Shown: positions 37,289-45,257 of the stretch, piece after piece
Layout: every line of letters begins with the position of its first letter
Position numbering within the stretch: position 1 is the first letter of the stretch
Assembly: GCF_020829665.1 (NCBI RefSeq)
Contig: NZ_JAIVFT010000003.1
Coordinates: 372,001 to 436,000, forward strand
Length of the DNA: 64,000 bases
Source: Nostoc sp. CHAB 5824
Lineage (GTDB): Bacteria > Cyanobacteriota > Cyanobacteriia > Cyanobacteriales > Nostocaceae
Direction of reading: 5' to 3'
Notes under the pieces: generated by a model
The model's input: the letters and a program-made list of their open reading frames with translations, nothing else
Database searches by the model: none
What the model was told of the DNA's origin: nothing
Position numbers and translations under genes: made by a program

Positions 37289-38139
37289 GGGTGTACCTCA
37301 CGTAAACGAGAACCGTTATAATCAAAGTCTGTCGGTAAATCTGGTTGGCGATCATGCTGGAAAAGTCGCATGATTTGCGCTGGTGTCACACGTCCGATGG
37401 AAAGTTCTGGTAACGCCTCTTCAGGAAAAAAACCTACTTCTTCGGTTTCAATACTTGATGATGAAGAACCACCAATAAGTTCACACTTAAAAAATAGCTT
37501 GTAGACATAAAACGGAAACGGTGGATGTCCCTGTTTGTCTCTGTCATAGACTGCTAGTAGTTTGATAGCGCGTACTTGATATCCAGATTCTTCATATACT
37601 TCTTTCAGAGGATGTTTTAAAAGTCCTCTTGTCGGTAACAAAACGTTTTAGATCCTCCTAAATCCCCCGATAAATTGGGGGACTTTGATTCCGGTTCCCC
37701 CCTTTTTAAGGGGAGCCAGCGCGGTCTTGGGGTCTCCCCAAGTGGAGCGACTGGCGTGGGTTAGGGGGGATCAATAAGTGCAAAGATACAGCCAACCACT
37801 TTTAAAACAACCTCTCACAACTACCTTACTGGGCGACTCGCCGACATCAGCCCATCCACCAGGTAAAGTCCAACAGCCGTCAGCTATTTCCTTGACTAAC
37901 AATATAGTATCGTCTCAAAAAATTGCTCCTCGCACATCAACTTTGAGAGTTGCATATCCTACTTCACGGCTAAACAAATCGAGGACATAGCTGTGTTCTA
38001 CATTTGAGTAAGTCGCCATAATTTCTGTGGCGATCGCTCGTAATTGTTTGTAGCGTTCGATATCAAAAGAACCTTCAGAATAGGTTAGACCATTTTGAGC
38101 GATAGCAAGGTTAACATTATCAACTTTCTCGATGGTGAT
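37285..38139 (-). pseudogene. NUDIX hydrolase interrupted by a MITE-like element
   Basis: On the minus strand the 5' part reads EKVDNVNLAIAQNGLTYSEG, ERYKQLRAIATEIMATYSN and VGYATLKVDVRGAIF, then TGA, then [20 protein letters not shown] and [13 protein letters not shown]. The 209-bp element (37607-37815) follows. The gene resumes with KEVYEESGYQVRAIKLLAVY and continues to a normal C-terminus. Together the halves give the complete NUDIX box GG-x5-GES-x7-R/K-E-x-x-EE-x-G. It lacks an ATG at the expected start and has an in-frame stop, so inactivation has several causes. Confidence 0.88.
37607..37815. mobile_element. 209-bp MITE-like insertion with 18-bp terminal inverted repeats
   Basis: The left end AGAGGATGTTTTAAAAGT (37607-37624) and the right end ACTTTTAAAACAACCTCT (37798-37815) are inverted repeats with one mismatch. 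The interior is non-coding and contains GATCCTCCTAAATCCCCC and, inverted, GGGTTAGGGGGGATC, related to the repeat at 131-168. It splits the NUDIX box of a hydrolase gene. No clear target-site duplication can be read. A non-autonomous transposon is inferred; no matching transposase is in the window. Confidence 0.8.
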
Positions 38140-38273
38140 GCCAGAGCCTAGCTATGATGACGGTTCAATCATCAATACTGAGGTAATGACTTGAGGAGTC
38201 ATAGTGCTTTAGCCTAAGTCTGTGGTGCTTATCTAGTCATTGTAGTGTGCCCTGTAGATTGGCTGCCAAAATA

Positions 38274-38471
38274 TTAAAAAACGATCGCCACTTTAATTAC
38301 TTTACGCGCCTTCATCTCACAAAACACCTGTTCTAAATCCTTTAACGATCGCTGTTTACTAATAAATAACTCAAAAGGAATTTTGTGACTCGCTATCAGT
38401 GCAAGCGCCGATCGCAAGTCTTTAAGCGAACATAATGTAAAACCGTGTCCTATTTGGGGCGAATAAGACAC
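38274..38471 (-). pseudogene. C-terminal tail of a zinc-type alcohol dehydrogenase
   Basis: The last about 54 residues of the frame (FTLCSLKDLRSALALIASHK, FELFISKQRSLKDLEQVFCE, then MKARKVIKVAIVF) match the end of medium-chain dehydrogenases, where a helix LE-x-A-F/V-x-x-M-x-x-GK-x-IK-x-VIVF is conserved. The first 10 or so codons come from the hairpin repeat at 38440-38476. Nothing of the catalytic or nucleotide-binding part remains. Confidence 0.55.
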
Positions 38472-38476
38472 GGTTT
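38440..38476. repeat. Hairpin repeat truncating the dehydrogenase fragment
   Basis: AAACCGTGTCCTATT and AATAAGACACGGTTT are 15-bp inverted arms with one mismatch and a 7-nt loop (TGGGGCG). It marks the upstream border of the dehydrogenase tail. Confidence 0.85.
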
Positions 38477-38544
38477 CACAGAAGTATTTAGTTATAATAT
38501 TACAAAAATCAAAGTAATATTTTATTTATACCAAAGTAATCCAT

Positions 38545-38931
38545 TTACTGAGTTTTATTTCCTGGTTTATTAACTTTCTCTGTTGTGGGAAACCCTTGGT
38601 GATCGTAGCTTGTATTTTCCTGAGTTAGAGCGATCGCACTAAAGAAAATCGCGCTTCCCACAGCTAAAGCTACCATAGGACGTTTGAGCAAGACAAAATC
38701 TCTGATAATCCTAGCTAAAGGTCGGCTTTGACGACGTAGCGACGAAGACATCATCAATTGTCTCCAAGTAAACGGATCGCGGACATAATGACCGCTTTGG
38801 CAAACTACTAGCCGTTCCTGGCAATAGGGACAGCAAAACAAGCCCATGCGTGTTTTCACTGGTTTTGGCGTAGCATTTCTTTGGCAAATTGGGCAAGTAA
38901 CATAATGATTATCAAAGGTGTGTATATTCAT
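38545..38931 (-). CDS. Zinc-ribbon membrane protein of unknown function
   Basis: 128 residues. The N-terminal half has two Cys pairs (VTCPICQRNA and FCCPYCQERL) plus CQSGHYV, the pattern of a small zinc ribbon. A hydrophobic segment follows at about 87-106 (MVALAVGSAIFFSAIAL), then a polar tail. So a soluble zinc-binding domain is tethered by a single membrane helix. I recognise no named family. It is a lone gene; the downstream side carries dehydrogenase debris. Confidence 0.65.
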   Translation of the reverse strand: MNIHTFDNHYVTCPICQRNATPKPVKTRMGLFCCPYCQERLVVCQSGHYVRDPFTWRQLMMSSSLRRQSRPLARIIRDFVLLKRPMVALAVGSAIFFSAIALTQENTSYDHQGFPTTEKVNKPGNKTQ

Positions 38932-39424
38932 TTACCTCGTCCGCCTAGTCCATTTACTCGCTCTATAACAATAGCTATACTGAATTCCGATCAATACTTA
39001 GCAGACTTCCAAGTATGGTCTGACATCAGCCATAAATCACACATATATTGTATTACTACCAAGGATGGCTCAATGGTCGCAACACGAGTATAACTAGATT
39101 TAGGCAAGGATGACTCCAAGTTTTTGTTTGCGGGTGCGTCCACCCAGCCCACAAAAACTTGTTGTCTCTAGAAAGAATAGCGTTGGCGCTCACTCGCACT
39201 TCACTAGCCGCAGCTATGTCCAAGCTAGGCATCGCTAACCCTTAAATAATAATTGTCTCCCATTTAACCATTCTCCCCACAAAAATTTTGCACAATGACA
39301 TTTTTTACTAAATCTTTGTAAATCAAGCCAATAAAGTCTACTTGTCTGGTTGCTAAATAATGGCTCACAATGAGAAGTAACAGATAAAAATTTAAATTTT
39401 TTCTTACATTTACCCCGCCTCTCA
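38932..39424. other. Spacer with diverged interspersed repeats
   Basis: Contains a diverged copy of the genus-type repeat at about 39179-39236 (GCGTTGGCGCTCACTCGCAC, CTAGGCATCGC). No gene recognised. TTACCCCGCCTCTCAATG precedes the CLC gene without an evident ribosome-binding site. Confidence 0.4.
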
Positions 39425-41323
39425 ATGACTCTCTTGCCTCCCACTCAACTGAGGAAGGTAACGGAACAACCTGCCTTTCCTACACCTTCCGCTCGTTTAG
39501 CTCACCTAATTAATCGTTTTCAACCATCCCCAGAAACCGTTGTCCTGTTTTTAGCCATGCTCATTGGCGGTGGTACGGGTATGGGTGTAGTCACCTTTCA
39601 CTATTTAATCCAGTTGATTCACCAGCTGATGCTGGAAAATTTAATGGGTCAAATCGGTGTTTGGGGTGCTTGGACTTTAGCCTGCGTTCCCACCCTTGGC
39701 GGATTAATCGTTGGCTTGATGCGCTGGCGCACTCAAGATTTTGGCCCTGGACTTTCATCTCTCATCGCCGCCTCTCAGGGAACAGAGATTAGGCGACCTC
39801 TACGACCAGTTACGAAGATGCTGGCCGCATCTGTTTCTTTGGGAAGCGGTGCTTCTTTGGGACCAGAGGGGCCGAGTGTAGAAATTGGCGCAAATTTTGG
39901 GATGTTGTTCTCTGTGATCCTGAATGTATCTCAAGAACGACAACGTTTGCTTTTAGGTGCTGGCGCGGCGGCTGGACTTGCTGCTGGATTTAATGCTCCC
40001 ATCGCTGGAGTATTTTTTGCCTTAGAGGTGGTGATGGGAGCGACATCTTTCGCTACTTCTGCTGTGAGTGTGGTGCTGCTGGCGGCGGTGGTAGCAGCAT
40101 TAATTGCCCAAATTGGTTTGGGGGCACAACCTGCTTTTGATTTACCTGTCTACCAAGTCCGCAGTCCCTTAGAATTACCTCTTTATCTTGGCTTGGGTTT
40201 AGGGGCTAGCCTAGTTTCTGTCACTTATACTCAGTCTATTCGTTTAGCAAAAGCCTGCTTTGCTGGGAAAGTTCCGGGTTTTGCCTTTTTGGGACGAATT
40301 CCTCAGCCGATTCATCCAATTATTGGTGGTGTGATGATTGGCGCAGTTGCTTTGCACTTCCCGCAAATTCTGGGTGTCGGTTATGAAACTGTAGAAGCAA
40401 TGCTTCAGGATGTGGAGTTTCCACTCTACCTGTTGGTGGTGCTGTTGGTGGTGAAGCTACTGATGACTGCAATTAGTACAGGTAGTGGTTTCATCGGCGG
40501 TTTGTTTGCACCAGCAATGTTTTTAGGTGCTTCTTTTGGATCGGCTTACGCCAAAATTTTAGCTGTGATATTCCCGGCTCTTTGTGATCAGATGGCGGCT
40601 CCCCCAGCTTACGCAATGGTCGGAATGGCAGCAGTGCTGGCTGGTAGTGTCAGAGCGCCATTAACGGCTATTTTAATGCTGTTTGAATTAACCCGCGACT
40701 ATCGCATTGTTTTACCGTTGATGGCAGCTGTGGGTTTGAGTGTTTGGCTAGTGGAAAGGATTAAACCAACTTTTAACTCTAACTCTAACTTACAACAAAT
40801 TGGTCTTTCTGAATTGAAAGATGAAAAAGCGGAAATTGTGCAGCAAATTTTGGTAGAAGATGCGATGTATCCCTCCCCAAAAAAGTTACCTGCAACTCTT
40901 GGAGTGTTAGATGCAGCTGTAGAAATGATCCGCGATCGCGTCCGCAGTGCTTTAGTAATTGATGAAGCAGAGCAATTAGTTGGTATACTTTCTCTGGAAG
41001 ATATTAACCGTGCCCTTGCTCTTTGGCAAACTTATCCAAATTCACTAACTGAAATTCCAGATAATTTATCAAGCCAAACCCTCATAGACATTTGTACTAC
41101 TGAAATCCTCTATGCATGGCAGGATGAACTGTTATCAGAAGCTTTAGACCGCATGAATCTTAGAGGTTTGCATCAATTACCAGTAGTAGCACGAGACAAA
41201 CCCGATCGCATTTTAGGTTTACTAGAAAGAGAGCAAATTGCATTAACCTGCAATTTAGCAGTTACGCGCAAGGCACTTCGCCACTATTTACCGATCTTAC
41301 CCACCACAGATATAGTCTATTAG
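39425..41323 (+). CDS. CLC-family chloride channel/transporter with C-terminal CBS pair
   Basis: 632 residues: a CLC membrane domain (about 35-440) and two CBS domains. Signature segments are SLGSGASLGPEGPSVEIGAN, with the gating Glu at E148, GFNAPIAGVFFALE, and GSGFIGGLFAPAMFLGAS. At the place of the internal proton glutamate of E. coli ClC-ec1 (E203, in IIEEM) this protein has Val (FALEVVM), as in CLC channels of animals. That favours passive chloride conduction over strict Cl/H exchange, although some exchangers also lack this Glu. The CBS pair may bind adenine nucleotides. The stop codon TAG is the first repeat unit of a TAGTCAT array. Confidence 0.88.
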   Translation: MTLLPPTQLRKVTEQPAFPTPSARLAHLINRFQPSPETVVLFLAMLIGGGTGMGVVTFHYLIQLIHQLMLENLMGQIGVWGAWTLACVPTLGGLIVGLMRWRTQDFGPGLSSLIAASQGTEIRRPLRPVTKMLAASVSLGSGASLGPEGPSVEIGANFGMLFSVILNVSQERQRLLLGAGAAAGLAAGFNAPIAGVFFALEVVMGATSFATSAVSVVLLAAVVAALIAQIGLGAQPAFDLPVYQVRSPLELPLYLGLGLGASLVSVTYTQSIRLAKACFAGKVPGFAFLGRIPQPIHPIIGGVMIGAVALHFPQILGVGYETVEAMLQDVEFPLYLLVVLLVVKLLMTAISTGSGFIGGLFAPAMFLGASFGSAYAKILAVIFPALCDQMAAPPAYAMVGMAAVLAGSVRAPLTAILMLFELTRDYRIVLPLMAAVGLSVWLVERIKPTFNSNSNLQQIGLSELKDEKAEIVQQILVEDAMYPSPKKLPATLGVLDAAVEMIRDRVRSALVIDEAEQLVGILSLEDINRALALWQTYPNSLTEIPDNLSSQTLIDICTTEILYAWQDELLSEALDRMNLRGLHQLPVVARDKPDRILGLLEREQIALTCNLAVTRKALRHYLPILPTTDIVY

Positions 41324-41440
41324 TCATTAGTCATTGGTCATTGGTCATTGGTTTTTACAAAGGACAAATGACGATTGACTAATGACTATTTATAGTCATT
41401 GGTTTTCACAAAGGACAAATGACAATTGACTAATGACTAT
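41321..41440. repeat. Heptamer array and partial duplication
   Basis: TAGTCAT/TGGTCAT heptamers (41321-41350) are followed by TTTTTACAAAGGACAAATGA. A second copy of the unit GGTTTTCACAAAGGACAAAT ... GACTAATGACTATTTAT follows at 41400-41440, so the segment is duplicated in tandem. It fills the gap between clc and the cyAbrB gene. Confidence 0.9.
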
Positions 41441-41443
41441 TTA

Positions 41444-41857
41444 TTAAGCCGTAGCTTCTATGGCTTCATCATCTTCCCGATCTTCTGGATCTACCTGTCT
41501 CAGACGAATGTGCTTTTTGCCTAAAGTGATCACAAACTCATCTCCTGGTTTAAGATTCATCTGTTTTGTATAAGCTGAACCTATAAGTAAGTTACCATTC
41601 GATTGCACACTAATTCTATAGCTAGCACTACGTCCACCACGCCCATTAGCACTGGGTGTACTGTCCAACTGAATGCCTTCGGCATCAATTAGGGCATTTA
41701 AGAACTTCATCATATTGACGCGCTCTATACCGTTTTTGGTAACGGTATAGTAGCCGCACTTTTTGGCTTTGTCTTCTTTGCTCTCGTTCTCTAGCTCTTT
41801 GACTTTTTTGAGCAGTTCTTCACCGAGTAGGGGTTCAATTTTTTTCTGTTTAGGCAT
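41444..41857 (-). CDS. cyAbrB-family transcriptional regulator
   Basis: 137 residues from ATG 41857 (MPKQKKIEPLLGEELLKKV). It has the typical cyanobacterial AbrB architecture: an N-terminal helical part with KKCGYYTVTKNGIERVNMMK and a C-terminal swapped-hairpin AbrB DNA-binding domain (YRISVQSNGNLLIGSAYTKQ, LKPGDEFVITLGKKHIRL). CyAbrB proteins are abundant global repressors that control nitrogen, carbon and, in Anabaena, heterocyst-related genes. Which of the two cyAbrB clades this belongs to cannot be fixed by eye. Single gene with a 400-bp upstream region. Confidence 0.92.
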   Translation of the reverse strand: MPKQKKIEPLLGEELLKKVKELENESKEDKAKKCGYYTVTKNGIERVNMMKFLNALIDAEGIQLDSTPSANGRGGRSASYRISVQSNGNLLIGSAYTKQMNLKPGDEFVITLGKKHIRLRQVDPEDREDDEAIEATA

Positions 41858-42049
41858 CAACTTAGGTCGAAAATGAATGTTTGAAGTGTTGGAATCGATT
41901 TTATCTTAGCTGACGTTGAGCTAATAGGAACATAATCCTTTAGTTTTTATCTCAACCTAGCCAAGTATATTACACTCATAGGCACAATTGTTATGCCTTT
42001 ATCAATATTGCCAAGACAATCTATTTTAGATAATGCTGGCAATGCTGAT

Positions 42050-42067
42050 AACTATATATATATAGTT
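42050..42067. promoter_or_regulatory. 18-bp AT palindrome in the cyAbrB-Rrf2 divergent spacer
   Basis: AACTATATATATATAGTT is a perfect palindrome midway between the divergent starts of the cyAbrB gene and the Rrf2 gene. The 400-bp spacer (41861-42261) also has TAGTCATTGGTCAT heptamers at 42181-42212. Role as an operator is only a guess; AT repeats can arise by chance in AT-rich spacers. Confidence 0.35.
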
Positions 42068-42261
42068 AGTGAATCACTGCTAAACTATACAAGTTTTAAG
42101 TTTTCTAAACTAACGCTCAAAAGGTTGTTTACTTGCTGAGGATGATAACTGAGTCACAGAATGATAAGTAAAACTGATCCTTAGTCATTGGTCATTGGTC
42201 ATTAGTCATTGGTTATTTACAAATGACAAAGGACAAAAAATAAACAATAAAGCTTGTCAAA

Positions 42262-42702
42262 ATGAAACTAACTACCAGAGGACACTATAGTGTGAAGGCG
42301 TTGTTAGATTTGAGTTTACAGCCAAAATATGGCCCTGTATCTGTGAGAACGATCGCCAAACGCCAAGATATCCCAGCTCCTTACCTTGAAAAACTACTAA
42401 TAGAAATGCGTCGTGCGTCTTTAGTTAAATCAATTCGTGGTAGCATCGGCGGATACCAATTGGCAAGAGAGCCTGCACAAATATCTATAGGACAAATTTT
42501 AGAAGCAGTTGGCGAGACTAGCCATTTACCCCATCACACCCCAGCACCTGCACAAGCTGAAGATTGGGTAACATTTAGTCTTTGGCAGAGACTCAACCAA
42601 AAACTCAAAGAAGCTTTGTACAGTATTACTCTGGCAGACCTTTATTACGATGCTCGTAGCTGGCAAGCTTCCCTTGGAGAAGAAGCTAGTTTTGTGGTTT
42701 AG
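42262..42702 (+). CDS. Rrf2-family transcriptional regulator without cysteines
   Basis: 146 residues. The winged-helix domain is that of the Rrf2 family: KLTTRGHYSVKALLDLSLQ, VSVRTIAKRQDIPAPYLEKLL, then LVKSIRGSIGGYQLAREPAQ. In IscR, NsrR and RirA three Cys at about 90-110 bind an Fe-S cluster; this protein has no Cys anywhere, so it must sense something else or act constitutively. It lies 43 bp before cobD, same strand, so co-transcription is possible. CymR-like Rrf2 proteins of sulfur metabolism are also cysteine-free. Confidence 0.85.
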   Translation: MKLTTRGHYSVKALLDLSLQPKYGPVSVRTIAKRQDIPAPYLEKLLIEMRRASLVKSIRGSIGGYQLAREPAQISIGQILEAVGETSHLPHHTPAPAQAEDWVTFSLWQRLNQKLKEALYSITLADLYYDARSWQASLGEEASFVV

Positions 42703-42745
42703 TCAAGAGTCAATAGTCTAAATATTGACCCTTGACTCGTGACTT

Positions 42746-43717
42746 ATGACTAATAGCATCTATATCTTAATAATTGCTGCACTTTTAGATTACTTAATTG
42801 GCGATCCTTGGAATTGGCCTCATCCAGTGCAAATTATGGGGTGGGTAATTTCTCGCTTAACTAAATTTTTTCTCCAATTGTGTAAGAATTCTCTAACACA
42901 ACGCCTAGCTGGAATTGTACTAGGCATTATCCTAATAGTTGGTAGCGGTCTTGTTGGCTTTTTGATTATTCAAAGTGCCAAATTGGTTCATCCGTTGTTG
43001 GGAATTGCAATAGATAGCATTCTTTTGGCTAGTTGTTTTGCTGGCAGAAGTTTACGAGCCGCAGCGGTAGCTGTTTTAGAACCTTTAACAGCGGGAGATT
43101 TGGAGAAGGCTCGTAAGATTTTAAGTAATTATGTTGGTCGAGATACCCAAAACCTTTCACAAGCAGAAATTTTACGAGCCGTTTTAGAAACGGTTGCAGA
43201 GAATGCCACTGATGGGGTGATGTCTCCGCTTTTTTATGCAATTGTTGGTGTTTTTGTGCCAATTGTGGGGCCAACTCCCTTGGCTTTAGCATATAAAGCC
43301 AGCAGTACCCTTGATTCAATGGTGGGCTATCGAGAAGCACCCTATACTTATTTGGGATGGTTTTGTGCGCGGTTGGAAGATTGTTTGACTTGGCTACCTT
43401 GTCGGTTAACAGTTATGACTCTGGCACTGTTATCGGGTAAACCGATGCACGTTTGGCGAATTTGCCGTCGGGATGCAATTAACGATCCTAGTCCCAATTC
43501 TGGCTGGAGTGAGTGCGCCTATGCTGCTTTTTTGGGTGTGCAGATGGGGGGTAGAAATTGGTATCGTGGGGTAGCTAAGTACAAACCACTGCTAGGAGAT
43601 GCTATTTATCCTATTACTGCAACTTCTATTCAGAATGCTTTGCAGCTGACTCGATATTGTTTTTTGCTATGGTTAGGGATAGCGATCGCTATATTCTTAA
43701 TAGTTCCAAATAGGTAA
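42746..43717 (+). CDS. cobD: Adenosylcobinamide-phosphate synthase CobD/CbiB
   Basis: 323 residues, polytopic membrane protein. Family motifs: LLDYLIGDPWNWPHPVQIMG at the N-terminus, FAGRSLRAAA, KILSNYVGRDTQNLS, ETVAENATDGVMSPLFYAI, YKASSTLDSMVGY, DAINDPSPNSGWSE. It attaches (R)-1-amino-2-propanol phosphate to adenosylcobyric acid in the late steps of cobalamin (pseudocobalamin) synthesis at the membrane. The start codon lies in a GACTTATGACTAATAG repeat segment, giving MTNS. No other cobalamin genes are nearby and no cobalamin riboswitch was recognised. Confidence 0.93.
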   Translation: MTNSIYILIIAALLDYLIGDPWNWPHPVQIMGWVISRLTKFFLQLCKNSLTQRLAGIVLGIILIVGSGLVGFLIIQSAKLVHPLLGIAIDSILLASCFAGRSLRAAAVAVLEPLTAGDLEKARKILSNYVGRDTQNLSQAEILRAVLETVAENATDGVMSPLFYAIVGVFVPIVGPTPLALAYKASSTLDSMVGYREAPYTYLGWFCARLEDCLTWLPCRLTVMTLALLSGKPMHVWRICRRDAINDPSPNSGWSECAYAAFLGVQMGGRNWYRGVAKYKPLLGDAIYPITATSIQNALQLTRYCFLLWLGIAIAIFLIVPNR

Positions 43718-43741
43718 TGATAAATGTAAAGTTAGGAGTTA

Positions 43742-43763
43742 GAGACGCGATTAATCGCGCCTG
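43742..43763. repeat. REP-like palindrome after cobD
   Basis: AGACGCGATTAATCGCGCCT: same family as the copies around the NACHT gene, with spacer TA for TC and one mismatch in the right arm. Confidence 0.8.
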
Positions 43764-43824
43764 TACAGGAGTTAAGAATCAAAACTCCTAACTCTTAACT
43801 CATTACTCCTAACTTATCACTCCT

Positions 43825-44361
43825 ATGTCTGCCAAAGTAGTTGAAATTCTCTCATCCGAAGAAATCCGTCGTACCTTGACTCGCCTTGCCTCTCAAATTG
43901 TGGAAAGGACGCGTGACTTATCTCAACTGGTGCTTCTTGGCATTTATACCAGAGGTGCGTTATTAGCCGAATTGTTGGCGCGTCAAATTGAGACGCTGGA
44001 GGGTGTAGCCGTGTCAGTCGGCGCTTTGGACATTACATTTTATCGAGATGACCTCGACAAAATTGGATTGCGGACTCCAACGAAAAGCGAAATTCCTTTT
44101 GACCTTACGGGGAAAACCGTTGTACTGGTGGATGATGTGATTTTCAAAGGACGGACGATTCGCGCTGCTTTGAACGCAGTCAACGACTACGGTAGACCAG
44201 AGGTGATTCGTTTAGCTGTGTTAGTAGACAGGGGTCATCGGGAATTACCAATTCACCCAGATTTTATTGGCAAGCAGTTACCTACTGCTAAAGAAGAAGT
44301 TGTCAAAGTTTACTTACAAAATTGTGATGGACGAGATGCAGTGGAGTTGATTAGTCATTAG
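43825..44361 (+). CDS. pyrR: PyrR: pyrimidine attenuation regulator / uracil phosphoribosyltransferase
   Basis: 178 residues. The PRPP-binding loop [17 protein letters not shown] and the [14 protein letters not shown] and [10 protein letters not shown] segments are diagnostic of PyrR. The enzyme can form UMP from uracil and PRPP; in Bacillus it binds pyr mRNA to attenuate transcription, but many cyanobacterial genomes lack obvious pyr attenuators, so the regulatory role here is uncertain. The last residues ISH and the TAG stop are encoded by the start of a TTAGTCATTAGTCAT heptamer array (44355-44395). Canonical PyrR ends near the same place, so little or nothing is lost. Confidence 0.92.
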   Translation: MSAKVVEILSSEEIRRTLTRLASQIVERTRDLSQLVLLGIYTRGALLAELLARQIETLEGVAVSVGALDITFYRDDLDKIGLRTPTKSEIPFDLTGKTVVLVDDVIFKGRTIRAALNAVNDYGRPEVIRLAVLVDRGHRELPIHPDFIGKQLPTAKEEVVKVYLQNCDGRDAVELISH

Positions 44362-44395
44362 TCATTGGTCATTGGTCATTGGTCATTGGTCATTA
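44355..44395. repeat. TAGTCAT/TGGTCAT heptamer array
   Basis: Five to six heptamers (TTAGTCATTAGTCATTGGTC...) directly overlap the end of pyrR. Confidence 0.95.
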
Positions 44396-44413
44396 GATTC
44401 TCCTCCTGCTCCC

Positions 44414-44797
44414 TCACCGCAAAATTGGGCTACCGTGATGATGTACTAAATACCACTTACCGCTGAGAAATTGAAATACATTTGTAGCTGTTGATTGTGC
44501 TTCAAGTCTTCTCCCACTTACTACTTGGAACACATTTTCCCTCAGCACAACATAAGCGATATTATCACTGATTTCTGTAGCAATTATATCTGTGTTGATT
44601 TCGATATAAGCGGTATTTTTAAATATCTGCTCCCAAGAGGTGCGAATCTCCTTCCAACCTCGCAGTATATTACTTCCAGGATGAATACAAAAACTACCAG
44701 TTCCTTGTGACCATACTGCACTCATTGTCTCAATATCTTTTCTTTCAAAAGCTCGATAAAAAGCTGTATTAGCCGCTAAGACTTCATCCTTCGTCAT
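44414..44797 (-). CDS. NTF2-like (SnoaL/DUF4440-type) protein
   Basis: 127 residues of the NTF2-like fold: DEVLAANTAFYRAFERKDIE, TMSAVWSQGTGSFCIHPGSN, LRGWKEIRTSWEQIFKN and KWYLVHHHGSPI. These small alpha/beta cones occur as polyketide cyclases, steroid isomerases or ketosteroid-like enzymes and as accessory subunits. There is no catalytic signature by which to choose. Proteins of this exact type are widespread in cyanobacteria as single genes. Its upstream flank (44820-44850) has GAGTTATGAGTTAT heptamers. Confidence 0.8.
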   Translation of the reverse strand: MTKDEVLAANTAFYRAFERKDIETMSAVWSQGTGSFCIHPGSNILRGWKEIRTSWEQIFKNTAYIEINTDIIATEISDNIAYVVLRENVFQVVSGRRLEAQSTATNVFQFLSGKWYLVHHHGSPILR

Positions 44798-44880
44798 GGG
44801 GAATCTAATATTTAAAACTTAAGAGTTATGAGTTATGAGTTCCTAAATTATAACTCTCAAGTTTGACAAATAAATTAGTA

Positions 44881-44964
44881 AACTATTACGCTTTTAAATT
44901 ACACAGTCACTCATGGGGTTCGTTGACGGCTGACGGTTAACTGTCAACTGTCAACAGTCAACAC
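44881..44964 (-). repeat. Dispersed repeat, module B (copy 2, inverted)
   Basis: Reverse complement of 18072-18155: TTACGCTTTTAAATTACACA, then GTTAACTGTCAACTGTCAAC heptamers. A separate terminus-like piece (GTTAAATGCGCGACAGCTTA) follows at 44979-44998. Confidence 0.9.
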
Positions 44965-45129
44965 GAAAAGATGTGCAAGTTAAATGCGCGACAGCTTAAT
45001 TCCCAATGCCCAAGAGTAGAAATCAAGTGCCGAGTGGGGAATCTCACTTCTTTACTCAGAACGGGCTAAACGCCCCGCTACCGCTAATGGAACTCAGAAC
45101 AGTTTTGCCCAATGCCTAACTCCTAAGCT

Positions 45130-45257
45130 GATGCGCGTCTAAAGTATATAAACACTCTCGATGGTCGTTAACTGTTGACTGTTGACTGTTGACGGGTTTT
45201 CAGTCATCAGTCATCAGTCATTAGGTAAATGTACAAATTAAATGCGTAACAGCTTAA
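45130..45257 (+). repeat. Dispersed repeat, module A (copy 2)
   Basis: Near-identical to 17911-18032, from GATGCGCGTCTAAAGTATAT through the TTGACTG heptamers to GCGTAACAGCTTAA. Its end overlaps the next gene: the TTA in AGCTTAA is the complement of the stop codon of the hybrid kinase at 45254. Confidence 0.93.
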
